Below, in pieces: positions 1-6,990 of a stretch of DNA of 64,000 bases (position 1 is the stretch's first letter; every line of letters begins with the position of its first letter). The position numbers and the translations under genes are program-made. The notes under the pieces were generated by a model, which was not told where the DNA came from, did no database searches, and was given only the letters and a program-made list of their open reading frames with translations. Origin of the DNA: Neomesorhizobium albiziae (GTDB lineage: Bacteria > Pseudomonadota > Alphaproteobacteria > Rhizobiales > Rhizobiaceae); the NCBI RefSeq assembly GCF_900114255.1, contig NZ_FOSL01000001.1, positions 1 to 64,000 on the forward strand. Reading direction: 5' to 3'.

Positions 1-1098
1 CGTCCACATCAGGTCTCTCCAATCAGGCTTCGACAACCCGTTGGAATCACGACCGCGCCAGCTGCTCAACCCCCCTTGGCGCGATCCAAATTGAGCCCAT
101 GTCGGTGTGGATGTAGATTCACACGAACCCACTAACACATTGAACTACAATGACATAACCACAGCAAAATGGCCGTTTCTCGATTTGGCAGGATACGAAA
201 AGATGTGATACAAATTTTCCGAAGCGGTCCCAGACCAAGGTCGCTTGGGATTAAACGTCCGAATCACATCAATCCTTAAGCCACGCCCCTCACAACCATG
301 AGCGTCTGCCAGCAAAGCCACGCTCCGAAATTTCGGGACGGGCTCTGAGCGAAGGCCGTTGAGGCAGCTGATGCGGCAAAAGAACTCAGCATAATTAAAA
401 TTGGATTGGGCCGCATGAACAGATCCTCCTCAATCCTCGCGACGAAACAAACTACGCCTCTCTGATGAACACTATGGTGTCAATTAGAAGCCGTGTCTCG
501 ATGCTAAAGCGTAACAATCTAGTTCAGGCATGTCAATTTTCATTCAAAGTATCGGTCATCGCCTTGCAAAATATACATCGTAAAAATTAAAGCGAGAAAT
601 TCACGAATAATCCACGTTTTGAATCGTTACACATGAGATTTAGCAAGTAAGACAGCGACAGTACCCATAACGGAAACAGGACGATCTTTGCGCATTATCG
701 AAAGGGCGAAGGCAATTGCGGCTAATCAACAAGGCGGCCACCCCGTGTGCGGCTACCGCAGCCCGGCTATGGGAAGTGTTCCGCCGGCAGCGATGTCGGC
801 GCATATCACGTGCAGGTCCAGAGCCTCGACCTCCACCTGCGTCGAAGACGATTCTGAAGGTCGCTGCTTGGTCAAGGCGGATTACAAGGATCACATCGAC
901 GTTGAATGACGATGCATCACCCCCCGCCACCTACCCCCAAGCGGGGGGCTGCCTTTAAATCGTTCGTACCCAACCTCGCTGATCACATCCGCCGTGCTGA
1001 AGAACCCCACGTTCCACAATGACAATCGACGCGCATCAGCGGGAAGCGGCGGACGGCATCTCCAAGGGTCCAGATGGTGCGCGTCATCCGGGGCGGCC
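1..1098. other. Gene-poor, relatively AT-rich stretch
   Basis: I could support no gene here. Bases about 480-650 are clearly more AT-rich than the rest of the window. Short open frames between 640 and 960 on both strands have no recognisable motifs and overlap one another, as chance frames do. The composition fits the edge or interior of an acquired segment. A decayed gene in 688-909 cannot be excluded. Confidence 0.5.
920..948. terminator. GC-rich hairpin, possible terminator
   Basis: CCCCCCGC at 920-927 pairs with GCGGGGGG at 941-948 around a 13-base loop. A short T-containing stretch follows on the plus strand. No gene that it would terminate is evident, so it may belong to a decayed gene. 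Confidence 0.35.
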
Positions 1099-1335
1099 CT
1101 AACGTTTAGGTCCCCACGAAGCTGGCGTTGGCATCATCCACGGTGCGTCCCCTCCCGTTATCTCTCGCACCGCTTCAAGCAGCGCAGCATGTACGCGCAT
1201 GACGGCATGGTGGTGTGGCGATGCCGGGTCGATATTGTGCGCGTAGTTCATCAATGTCTTGGTGATCCTTTCCGCATCGACCACGAAGAGATCGGGGCGT
1301 GTAAGGTGTTTGGGCCGTTTGTGTCGGCTGGTCAC
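1099..1335 (-). CDS. Small hypothetical protein, divergent from an SOS-box gene
   Basis: This is a 78-residue basic, His-rich protein that I do not recognise. I chose the GTG at 1335 because an AGGAG-like ribosome binding site sits about 6 bases upstream and the longer frame before it reads as noise. The middle ('ERITKTLMNYAHNI') looks helical, and there is no signal peptide or membrane segment. It diverges from the 75-residue gene at 1459, and the intergenic region between them holds a LexA-type box, so it may be DNA-damage regulated. Function unknown. Confidence 0.55.
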   Translation of the reverse strand: MTSRHKRPKHLTRPDLFVVDAERITKTLMNYAHNIDPASPHHHAVMRVHAALLEAVREITGGDAPWMMPTPASWGPKR

Positions 1336-1411
1336 TGCTCTCTCCTGTTGTCTGAGTGAGATCAGGATAGGAACAAATCCCTCTTCCAGCCAACGCCTTC
1401 TTGACACCTTT

Positions 1412-1426
1412 GTTCTTATTTTGTTC
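1412..1426. promoter_or_regulatory. LexA (SOS) box, GTTC-N7-GTTC
   Basis: GTTC at 1412-1415 and GTTC at 1423-1426 are separated by exactly seven bases (TTATTTT). This is the alphaproteobacterial LexA operator GTTC-N7-GTTC, with the T-rich spacer commonly seen in rhizobia. It lies between the divergent starts at 1335 (minus) and 1459 (plus), 33 bases before the latter, as expected for an operator. Binding itself is inferred. Confidence 0.7.
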
Positions 1427-1458
1427 ACTGAGCGGACCAGTGGCACCAGGGGGTCATC

Positions 1459-1686
1459 ATGGACCAGATCGTACGACTGAACAGCCAACAGGAAGCCATA
1501 TTGGACGATGCCGCAGACCGCTTCATTGCCTTGTACGACGGCAACGTCAGGAGAGCCCTTAAGGAGGTGATTGTGCTGAACGCGCACCTCAGTGACCAGC
1601 TTGACCAGATGGCAAAGGCGCGGCCTGGAGCAATGCCAAAGCAGGCCCCGAACCCTGAGCGGATGCAGCGTCGGTTCTGGTTTTGA
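1459..1686 (+). CDS. Small helical hypothetical protein, probably LexA-controlled
   Basis: This 75-residue protein starts at ATG 1459, with the purine-rich AGGGGGT just upstream. It is charged and almost entirely helical in character ('QQEAILDDAADRF', 'VRRALKEVIVLNAHL'), with a basic Pro-rich tail, and it lacks signal or membrane segments. I do not recognise the family. The start lies 33 bases after a textbook GTTC-N7-GTTC LexA box, so induction by DNA damage is the best clue to its role. It sits in the same accessory block as a CoiA-like nuclease and a serine resolvase. Confidence 0.65.
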   Translation: MDQIVRLNSQQEAILDDAADRFIALYDGNVRRALKEVIVLNAHLSDQLDQMAKARPGAMPKQAPNPERMQRRFWF

Positions 1687-1701
1687 GGGACGTGATTACT
1701 C

Positions 1702-1884
1702 GTGACATCGACGCCTGAACCCAAGCCAGAAGACGCCACAAAGCGGACCTTGAAGCGACTGTCGATTGGGGCGTGCCGGAATGTTTGGAAGAAATCTCCG
1801 AGCGGGGGATCAGATAAGGTGCTCGCGCGATCTCCCCAGTGGGGGGTAACGCCGTTAGCGAGATCAACGCCCAATCCTAGTTAG
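1702..1884 (+). CDS. Possible small hypothetical protein
   Basis: A 60-residue frame starts at GTG 1702, 15 bases after the previous gene, with GAGGGA about 11 bases upstream. It is polar and basic ('PEPKPEDATKRTLKRLS') with no recognisable motif. The spacing would fit an operon with the gene at 1459, but the composition is not distinctive and it may be a chance frame. Confidence 0.25.
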   Translation: MTSTPEPKPEDATKRTLKRLSIGACRNVWKKSPSGGSDKVLARSPQWGVTPLARSTPNPS

Positions 1885-1990
1885 GCCCTGACCGGATCAT
1901 CGTCTGTCCTCTACTTGATTAACGTTTGGAGGCTCAAAATCGAAGGCCGACCGCGCTGGTCCGACGTTGGCAATCGAACATGCGAAGCAC

Positions 1991-2737
1991 ATGAAAATGA
2001 GATACGCATTGGTCAACGGAGTTCGGCAGGAAGCCCAGCCGAAGCTGCGTGGAGTCTGCGTGAACTGCGACCGAGAGATGGTCGCCAAGTGCGGACAACA
2101 GCGGATTTGGCATTGGTCTCACCTAGGGAAGCTCGAATGTGATCATTGGTGGGAACCGGAGACCGAATGGCACCGCATGTGGAAGGATCAGTTTCCGAAG
2201 GAGTGGCAAGAGGTCCCGCATATCGCCGCCGATGGCGAACGTCATATTGCGGATGTTAAGACGGGCACGGGCTGGGTGATCGAACTCCAGCTCTCACCAA
2301 TTTCCCTCGAAGAACGTGTGTCCCGTGAGGGCTTCTATCGACCCATGGTGTGGGTCGTGGATGGCTTGCGCTACAAACGTGATCTGGGCGCATTTCGTCG
2401 TGCCGTCACCGAGGCACTCATAGTCAAAGACAACCCTTTGTACCTAGACCCCTTCACTGGAGATGCTGGGATATTCCAGCGCTGGACGCCCCGCCAATGC
2501 CCCGTTTTCATGGATTTCGGCGATGAAAAGTTTCACGTCGCGGGCTTTCCCCTTAATGTCCCCATCCTCTGGCAGTTGCTTCTGCGGCCGGGGACTAGAA
2601 CCACTGTCGTCGCTGCGGTCACGCGAGAGAGCTTCATACAGTTCTGCCTCAACGGAAGCCCGTTGCAGAATATCGTGGTGATGCGTGACCCACAGCAGCC
2701 AATTCGTGCTTACCCAAGACTCCGGCGGCGGTACTAA
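1991..2737 (+). CDS. CoiA-like (PD-(D/E)XK) nuclease family protein
   Basis: A 248-residue protein of the competence-protein-CoiA-like type. The N-terminal part has a Cys pair ('CVNC') followed by 'HWSH', a likely metal-binding knuckle. The middle part has 'ETEWHRMWKDQF' and then 'RHIADVK...VIELQLSPIS', matching the E..H..K, D-x-K and E-x-Q pattern of CoiA-type restriction-endonuclease-fold proteins. CoiA helps process incoming DNA during transformation in Gram-positive bacteria; in proteobacteria such proteins usually lie in islands and their role is unclear. I chose ATG 1991; an in-frame TTG at 1967 would add eight residues. No competence genes are nearby, so uptake is not implied. Confidence 0.65.
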   Translation: MKMRYALVNGVRQEAQPKLRGVCVNCDREMVAKCGQQRIWHWSHLGKLECDHWWEPETEWHRMWKDQFPKEWQEVPHIAADGERHIADVKTGTGWVIELQLSPISLEERVSREGFYRPMVWVVDGLRYKRDLGAFRRAVTEALIVKDNPLYLDPFTGDAGIFQRWTPRQCPVFMDFGDEKFHVAGFPLNVPILWQLLLRPGTRTTVVAAVTRESFIQFCLNGSPLQNIVVMRDPQQPIRAYPRLRRRY

Positions 2738-2740
2738 GCC

Positions 2741-3036
2741 CGATTTCATTTGGGTATGCTCCTCGATGCTCGCGGCTATCGCCCGCAAGGACGATGAGGA
2801 CCGCAGACGGCGACAAGCGCAGGGCATCGCGAAGGCACGAAGGCACAGGCTGAGGGGCGCATGAAAGGCCGCCCTGATGAGGACGCCAAGCTGAACGATG
2901 CCATCTTGGCATGCTCCGTACCGGACGGAGTTGGAGCCGGATTGCGCTGGCCACGGGCTGCTCGCGTTCAACCTTGGCACGCCTCGCCAAGAGGCTTCCG
3001 GCGGCGGCTCCTAACGCAACCGCAGAGATTGAGTGA
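2741..3036 (+). pseudogene. Frameshifted C-terminal remnant of a serine recombinase
   Basis: Pieces of one protein family run across three frames. From 2767 one frame reads 'LAAIARKDDEDRRRRQAQG'. From about 2840 another reads 'EGRMKGRPDEDAKLNDAI'. From about 2905 a third reads 'ATGCSRSTLARLAKR' to a TGA at 3034-3036. In order these match the end of the catalytic domain, the linker with its KGRP turn and the C-terminal helix-turn-helix of a resolvase/invertase. At least two or three small indels are needed and the catalytic N-terminus is missing, so it is dead. It differs from the intact resolvase at 3714, so it is not simply a duplicate. Confidence 0.7.
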
Positions 3037-3056
3037 CGACAACCCGCCGATGCGCT

Positions 3057-3404
3057 CTATTTGGCGGCTGCGACGGTTTTCCCAGTGGCCTTGCTGGCGA
3101 TCGCTTTGGTTTTGGCGGCGCAGTCCGGCGTGGTTCCGACGATGCACTCCCGACCGTCCGGCATGAAGCCATTTCCAATGATCTTGCTTGCGATCTCTTC
3201 CGCTTTCGCGGCGCAGTCAGGTGTGGTGCCGACGATGCATTCCCGACCATCCGGCATGAGGCCGTTTCCAATGATCTTGCTGGCGACGGCAGTATCCTTT
3301 GTGACAAATCCAGGCCCTTTGATCGGCTTGATCTCTTCGGCTAAAGCACAGGAGACGCTGAGCGCCAAGGTAAGCATGGCGCATGACACGATTTGCGATT
3401 TCAT
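3057..3404 (-). CDS. Small exported protein with a tandem 31-residue Cys repeat
   Basis: A 115-residue protein with a clear N-terminal signal peptide (basic start, hydrophobic core, likely cut after 'SCALA'). The mature part contains a 31-residue unit twice, almost identically: 'ASKIIGNG(L/F)MPDGREC' followed by 'IVGTTPDCAAK'. A third unit starts ('ASKATGKT') and is truncated. Each full unit has two cysteines, so disulfides in the periplasm or outside are likely. The near-identity extends to the DNA, pointing to a recent 93-base duplication. I do not recognise the family and no partner gene is evident. Confidence 0.7.
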   Translation of the reverse strand: MKSQIVSCAMLTLALSVSCALAEEIKPIKGPGFVTKDTAVASKIIGNGLMPDGRECIVGTTPDCAAKAEEIASKIIGNGFMPDGRECIVGTTPDCAAKTKAIASKATGKTVAAAK

Positions 3405-3520
3405 GGGGCCGTACTCCTCTCAAAGTAGGAGCCATAATATCACGAATATGAGCTGACGTCGTTGAAGGCCGGTGGCGGCGAGTAGGGCGAGGCGGTCCTG
3501 AGCCGAGGGCCTTGCGGGAC

Positions 3521-3608
3521 TGTCCCAAACCACCCCACTGGCTCTACGAAGCGGCTCATCGCTGGCCCGCTGTCCCAAACCACCACCACTAGCCCTACCA
3601 AGCTGCTC
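3521..3608. repeat. Two imperfect direct repeats, 50-base period
   Basis: TGTCCCAAACCACC occurs at 3521-3534 and again at 3571-3584. Similarity continues for about 37 bases in each copy (CACT-GCYCTAC-AAGC-GCTC). The spacing is exactly 50 bases. The array lies about 110-190 bases upstream of the intact serine resolvase, the usual position of resolvase subsites. Confidence 0.55.
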
Positions 3609-3615
3609 TCGTCTC

Positions 3616-3712
3616 TGTGAACTAAGGTAATCCTTTTCTCACATTGCCGTTGACATGTGAACTTAGCGTGAGATAAGTCATGTGAACATTGGTCTCAGGG
3701 GATAGTTCACAT
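3616..3712. promoter_or_regulatory. Repeated TGTGAAC motifs before the resolvase
   Basis: TGTGAACT (3616-3623), ATGTGAACTTAG (3655-3666) and ATGTGAAC (3680-3687) are followed by the inverse GTTCACAT (3705-3712), which abuts the ATG at 3714. Repeated half-sites directly before a recombinase gene suggest binding of the resolvase or a repressor, that is, autoregulation. The spacings do not match a LexA box. Confidence 0.5.
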
Positions 3713-3713
3713 C

Positions 3714-4274
3714 ATGGCAATCGTGGGATACGCTCGGGTTAGCACGACCGACCAGAACACCGCAGTTCAGATTGACCTGCTTAAGGCTGCCGGGGCTACA
3801 GACGACACGATCTTCCAAGATCGGCTGTCAGGACTGGACAAGGACAGGCCGAAGTTAGCTGAGGCGCTGCGGTTCGTTCGCAAGGGGGACATTCTCGTTG
3901 TGACCAAGGTCGACCGGTTGGCCAGATCAGCGGCGCACCTCCACCAGATCGTTGAAGAACTGACCAAGCGAGGTGTCGAGTTCAAGGTGCTGAACGACCC
4001 CTCGCTCGACACTACCAAGCCGCACGGCAAGCTGTTGTTCGGTATCCTCGCCAGCATCGCCGAGTTTGAGACAGCACTGCGGAAGGAACGCCAGATGGAA
4101 GGCATTGCCAAGCGCAGAGCCGAGGGGGGGCCCACATGGGGCCGTCCCAAGACGGTGACCAATGCGGTGGAGCAGAAGGTGCGCGACATGCGGGCCGAAG
4201 GCGGCTCGTTGAGGGCGATTGCGGCGGCTGTCGGGTACAGCACGGCGACAGTTCAGGCGATCATTAAGGCGTGA
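3714..4274 (+). CDS. Serine recombinase (resolvase/invertase family)
   Basis: A 186-residue protein, the usual size of small resolvases and invertases. It opens with 'GYARVSTTDQN', where Ser10 is the expected nucleophile, and continues with the conserved 'DRLSGLDKDRPKL', 'VVTKVDRLARS', 'GKLLFGILASIAEFE' and 'RKERQMEGIAKRRAEG'. The C-terminus is a helix-turn-helix ('SLRAIAAAVGYSTATVQAII') that would bind the recombination site. It appears intact. The repeats at 3521-3608 and 3616-3712 are candidate sites. No transposase is adjacent, so it is either a lone element-borne resolvase or a leftover of a larger element; the decayed recombinase at 2741-3036 supports repeated element turnover here. Confidence 0.9.
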   Translation: MAIVGYARVSTTDQNTAVQIDLLKAAGATDDTIFQDRLSGLDKDRPKLAEALRFVRKGDILVVTKVDRLARSAAHLHQIVEELTKRGVEFKVLNDPSLDTTKPHGKLLFGILASIAEFETALRKERQMEGIAKRRAEGGPTWGRPKTVTNAVEQKVRDMRAEGGSLRAIAAAVGYSTATVQAIIKA

Positions 4275-4383
4275 TCGCAGCAGCCCTACCCAACCTTCTC
4301 CTCTTAGCCTGTTCTTGCAAATGTATTTGACAGGGCGCTCGCCGCCGCGTTGATTGACAACGGCTTGGGCAATGGGGGGTACA

Positions 4384-4869
4384 ATGAAGGCCGAAATTAT
4401 CGGAGCGATGGCGCTGTCATCGTTGCTAACGGCGTGCGCGGCGAGTAGCACCATACGCACGTCCGCCGACACCGCGATCATTCAGTCATCCGCCGCGCCA
4501 GTTTGTGGCGGTATCGGCGCTGCGAAGGTGGCGCAGAAACAAGCTGCAATTGAAACGCTCAAAGCTGGGTATGACCGCTATATCATCGCCGATGCTGTGG
4601 CGAGTAACGACGTGAGCGTCAGCCAGCTACCAGGCAGTTACCAGACCACAGGAACCGCCTCAGTTTACGGCAACTACGGGACATTCCAATCCAACACCCG
4701 GTATATCCCGGGGCCGTCCATTGTTTCAGGCGGACACCACCAAGCACTTGCCGTCCGGATGTTCAAGGATACCCAACCGGGGGCTTCGCAGGCCGTGTCA
4801 GCACGCGACACACTTGGGCCGGACTGGCAAAAGATGGTCAAGGCGGGCGAGGTGAGAACTTGCTCCTGA
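4384..4869 (+). CDS. Putative lipoprotein
   Basis: A 161-residue protein starting at ATG 4384, behind a G-rich ribosome binding region. A more upstream start would place extra residues before an otherwise perfect lipoprotein signal. The signal has a hydrophobic core and the lipobox 'LTAC', giving lipidation at about Cys18. The mature part is Ser/Ala/Gly-rich with a conserved-looking 'CGGIGAAKVAQKQAAIETLKAGYDRY' region (quoted in part) and a C-terminal Cys. The family is not recognised. It belongs to a run of exported unknowns between 3.0 and 7.7 kb. Confidence 0.65.
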   Translation: MKAEIIGAMALSSLLTACAASSTIRTSADTAIIQSSAAPVCGGIGAAKVAQKQAAIETLKAGYDRYIIADAVASNDVSVSQLPGSYQTTGTASVYGNYGTFQSNTRYIPGPSIVSGGHHQALAVRMFKDTQPGASQAVSARDTLGPDWQKMVKAGEVRTCS

Positions 4870-5009
4870 CCCCCCGCCCGGGGGTAACACTGGGTGCAGG
4901 GTCATATATTGGCAGGCTCTTTTTAGACGGAGAAAAACCGACCCCACCCTCTACCCCCACCGGAGCGCTGCTTGATATAAGGTGAGGGCTTTCGCTAAAC
5001 GGGAAAAAA

Positions 5010-5138
5010 TTGGAAACGGAAAAAGACAAGAAGGTCGAAAAACTCGCCTACAGCGTACCTGAAGCCGCCTACGTGCTCTCTCTGTCACCGGACTGCGCTC
5101 CCGTCACATCGGCAGCCACTAACTGGGGGTCTTACTAA
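5010..5138 (+). pseudogene. Remnant of an excisionase-type helix-turn-helix protein
   Basis: From TTG 5010 a 42-codon frame reads 'KLAYSVPEAAYVLSLS', the start of a MerR/excisionase-type DNA-binding domain, then loses the pattern and stops at 5138. Reading with small frame changes recovers 'SRTAL' and 'RHIGSH', which continue the expected helix-turn-helix. The simplest explanation is a frameshifted remnant of an excisionase-like gene. It ends two bases before the next gene starts. Confidence 0.5.
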
Positions 5139-5139
5139 A

Positions 5140-5529
5140 TTGAAGAAACTGTTCATCCCGGCCGCAATGCTCGCGGCCTCATTGACGGCGGGCCTCGCCC
5201 ACGCTGACGACTCTCCCTCTCGTGTTGTGAAGTCGTTGTTCGAAGCGAATAAGCCGTTCAACCGTCACGCCGAAAAGGTCGTTCATCTCAACACTGTTAC
5301 CCTCGCCTGCGATATTGACAACGAGCGCATGCGCGAGGCTCACAAAGAGGCGTTCGAGACGGCCAAGGCAGAGATAGGGTTTGATGCCCTACACGACCAA
5401 ATATACCTCCTGGGTATTCGGTCCGCGAACTTCCTCCTTCCTGCTGGCGCACACGAGCGATTCTGCCGCGACGCGCTACTCGACTGGGGGCCAAACGATC
5501 CAAGCATATTGGACAAGCCGAACGATTGA
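5140..5529 (+). CDS. Small exported hypothetical protein
   Basis: A 129-residue protein starting with TTG 5140. The N-terminus is a standard signal peptide ('KKLFIPAAMLAASLTAG') with a likely cut after 'AHA'. The mature protein has two cysteines ('LACDID', 'ERFCRDALLDWG') and is otherwise charged and helical. I do not recognise the family. It precedes another short gene with a small gap and may be co-transcribed with the genes at 5589 and 5794. Confidence 0.6.
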   Translation: MKKLFIPAAMLAASLTAGLAHADDSPSRVVKSLFEANKPFNRHAEKVVHLNTVTLACDIDNERMREAHKEAFETAKAEIGFDALHDQIYLLGIRSANFLLPAGAHERFCRDALLDWGPNDPSILDKPND

Positions 5530-5588
5530 GTGATGCCAAGTCAGTTGCAATTTGGATGTATTGCTTGCCGGAAAGCACGGGAGATGAA

Positions 5589-5801
5589 ATGAAGCTCTAT
5601 GAGTTCAAAGAGAAGACTGGCCAGCAGGCAGCGCTTGCTGAGGAGCAAGACCCTGACTGGCCAGAGTCTGGCTGGTGGTTTGCAACAGGTACGGTCAATC
5701 TGAAGCGAGGTGACGAACCCTATAAGGGTGCAAGTTCTGACCAAGTTTTTGATGCCATCGAGCGTGGTGATGTTTTTATTTGGTTGGCGGACAATGCCTA
5801 A
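5589..5801 (+). CDS. Small acidic hypothetical protein
   Basis: A 70-residue protein. I chose ATG 5589 because GGGAGA lies just upstream; a TTG at 5526 inside the preceding gene's end would add 21 residues. It is acidic and Trp-rich ('DPDWPESGWWFATG', 'VFIWLADNA'), without a signal or membrane segment, so cytoplasmic. It overlaps the next gene's start by eight bases, suggesting translational coupling. Function unknown. Confidence 0.5.
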   Translation: MKLYEFKEKTGQQAALAEEQDPDWPESGWWFATGTVNLKRGDEPYKGASSDQVFDAIERGDVFIWLADNA

Positions 5802-6411
5802 AGGATCACAAGGCCAAGCCTTCCGGTGCCCTTTACTTGCCGCGGCCGCCATCGCTGCCGCCTTCACTCTGCCGGCGTATGCCGGTCAGATCGACGAGAT
5901 GCCATATATCAAGGCATGGGCATACGCACAGGCGATTGAGGATTATTGTTTTGGCGATGCCCCGGACGAGCGCCTGGAGCCGGCTGCCGTTGCACAGGCG
6001 GCGCTGGCCGGGATCAGCGGAAGCAGCCTTTCGACGATTGCAGACAATGCCGCCAAGCATCTCCGCGGCGACCAGAACGCGTGCCAAGCCGCTGCTGATT
6101 TCGTGGCCCGCGCCATCGCCGAATTGCCGCAACTTGACGCGGTCGTGGCAGCCGAAAAGGCGAAGCAGGAAGCCGAAAAACAAAGCAAAGCCGCCGAGGC
6201 CACACGCAAGGGTGACGAAGAACGCGCATCCCAGACCGCTGTTTGCAAAGCCGACATCGCCGATGCAACCGAACGTGAAGCTGCTGCAGCACCAAATGCC
6301 ACAGGTCCATGGATTGGCTTAAAAGCGTTGGTGATAAAGTGCGCACCCTTGGTTCAAGTTGATGCATCTGACCTGCTTGCACGTCTTGAAGATCGCATTA
6401 AAGCGCAATGA
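5794..6411 (+). CDS. Exported hypothetical protein with an Ala/Lys/Glu-rich helix
   Basis: A 205-residue protein. ATG 5794 gives a good signal peptide ('PLLAAAAIAAAFTLPAYA', cut after residue ~30). Cysteines occur in 'EDYCFGD', 'QNACQAA', 'TAVCKAD' and 'VIKCAPL'. Residues ~120-165 form a long Ala/Lys/Glu-rich stretch ('VAAEKAKQEAEKQSKAAEA'), probably a coiled coil or extended helix. The protein is presumably periplasmic. Upstream in-frame starts exist, but they would bury the signal sequence. I do not recognise the family. Confidence 0.6.
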   Translation: MPKGSQGQAFRCPLLAAAAIAAAFTLPAYAGQIDEMPYIKAWAYAQAIEDYCFGDAPDERLEPAAVAQAALAGISGSSLSTIADNAAKHLRGDQNACQAAADFVARAIAELPQLDAVVAAEKAKQEAEKQSKAAEATRKGDEERASQTAVCKADIADATEREAAAAPNATGPWIGLKALVIKCAPLVQVDASDLLARLEDRIKAQ

Positions 6412-6520
6412 GCTGCAAGTCGGGAAACATGGAACTCTGTTGCTCCGATCATCTCATAGACTTATTCTAACTTTTGTGTTGTATTAGTACCTTATTGTTG
6501 TTCTTGATCACGTGGATCCG

Positions 6521-6988
6521 ATGAGGCTAGGGCGATTAAAGGATATCATCGGTTTTTCTCTCGTCGGCCTTCATTTGCTGGCAATTGGCCTGTGCTTCTG
6601 GCTGTTGAAGCCTAGACTAACGCCGGAAGACTTCCATTTAACAGTTTTAATCCTCACGCCAATTACGGCGATTTTCGCCCTTGCCTACGTACGAGAAGTG
6701 GCGAGAGTTATGTTGGTGGGAACCACTGACGAAATCGACCAAAAGTTGGTAGCAACCCGCTTTTCAACACTCTCTATTATGTTCACACTCGCGTTTTCGT
6801 TGGCGGTTCTATACACGATCTGGGACTATGCGCGAGGAAACGCTCAGTCTGCTGATGACCTTAAAATCTCGCTTTCAACAATCGAGACCGCATTAGGTGC
6901 GTTTCTGGGTTTGATCGTGGAAACCCTGTTCGGCAAGGTCTCTCCTCTACCTCAGAAGCCAGAGACGCCGCTTCAAGCGGAGGCATAG
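6521..6988 (+). CDS. Small integral membrane protein, unknown function
   Basis: A 155-residue protein with about four predicted membrane segments: residues ~10-30 ('IIGFSLVGLHLLAIGLCFWL'), ~43-60, ~88-108 and ~130-145. ATG 6521 is chosen; a GTG nine bases earlier is possible. The loops carry 'GTTDEIDQKLVATRF'. The stop at 6988 is followed two bases later by the next gene's TTG start, so the two are almost certainly one operon encoding an inner-membrane protein and an exported partner. I cannot assign a family. Confidence 0.6.
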   Translation: MRLGRLKDIIGFSLVGLHLLAIGLCFWLLKPRLTPEDFHLTVLILTPITAIFALAYVREVARVMLVGTTDEIDQKLVATRFSTLSIMFTLAFSLAVLYTIWDYARGNAQSADDLKISLSTIETALGAFLGLIVETLFGKVSPLPQKPETPLQAEA

Positions 6989-6990
6989 AG

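Noticed and set aside
3655-3712. Possible LexA box before the resolvase
   Set aside because: The GAAC/GTTC half-sites are not spaced by seven bases in either orientation, unlike the site at 1412-1426.
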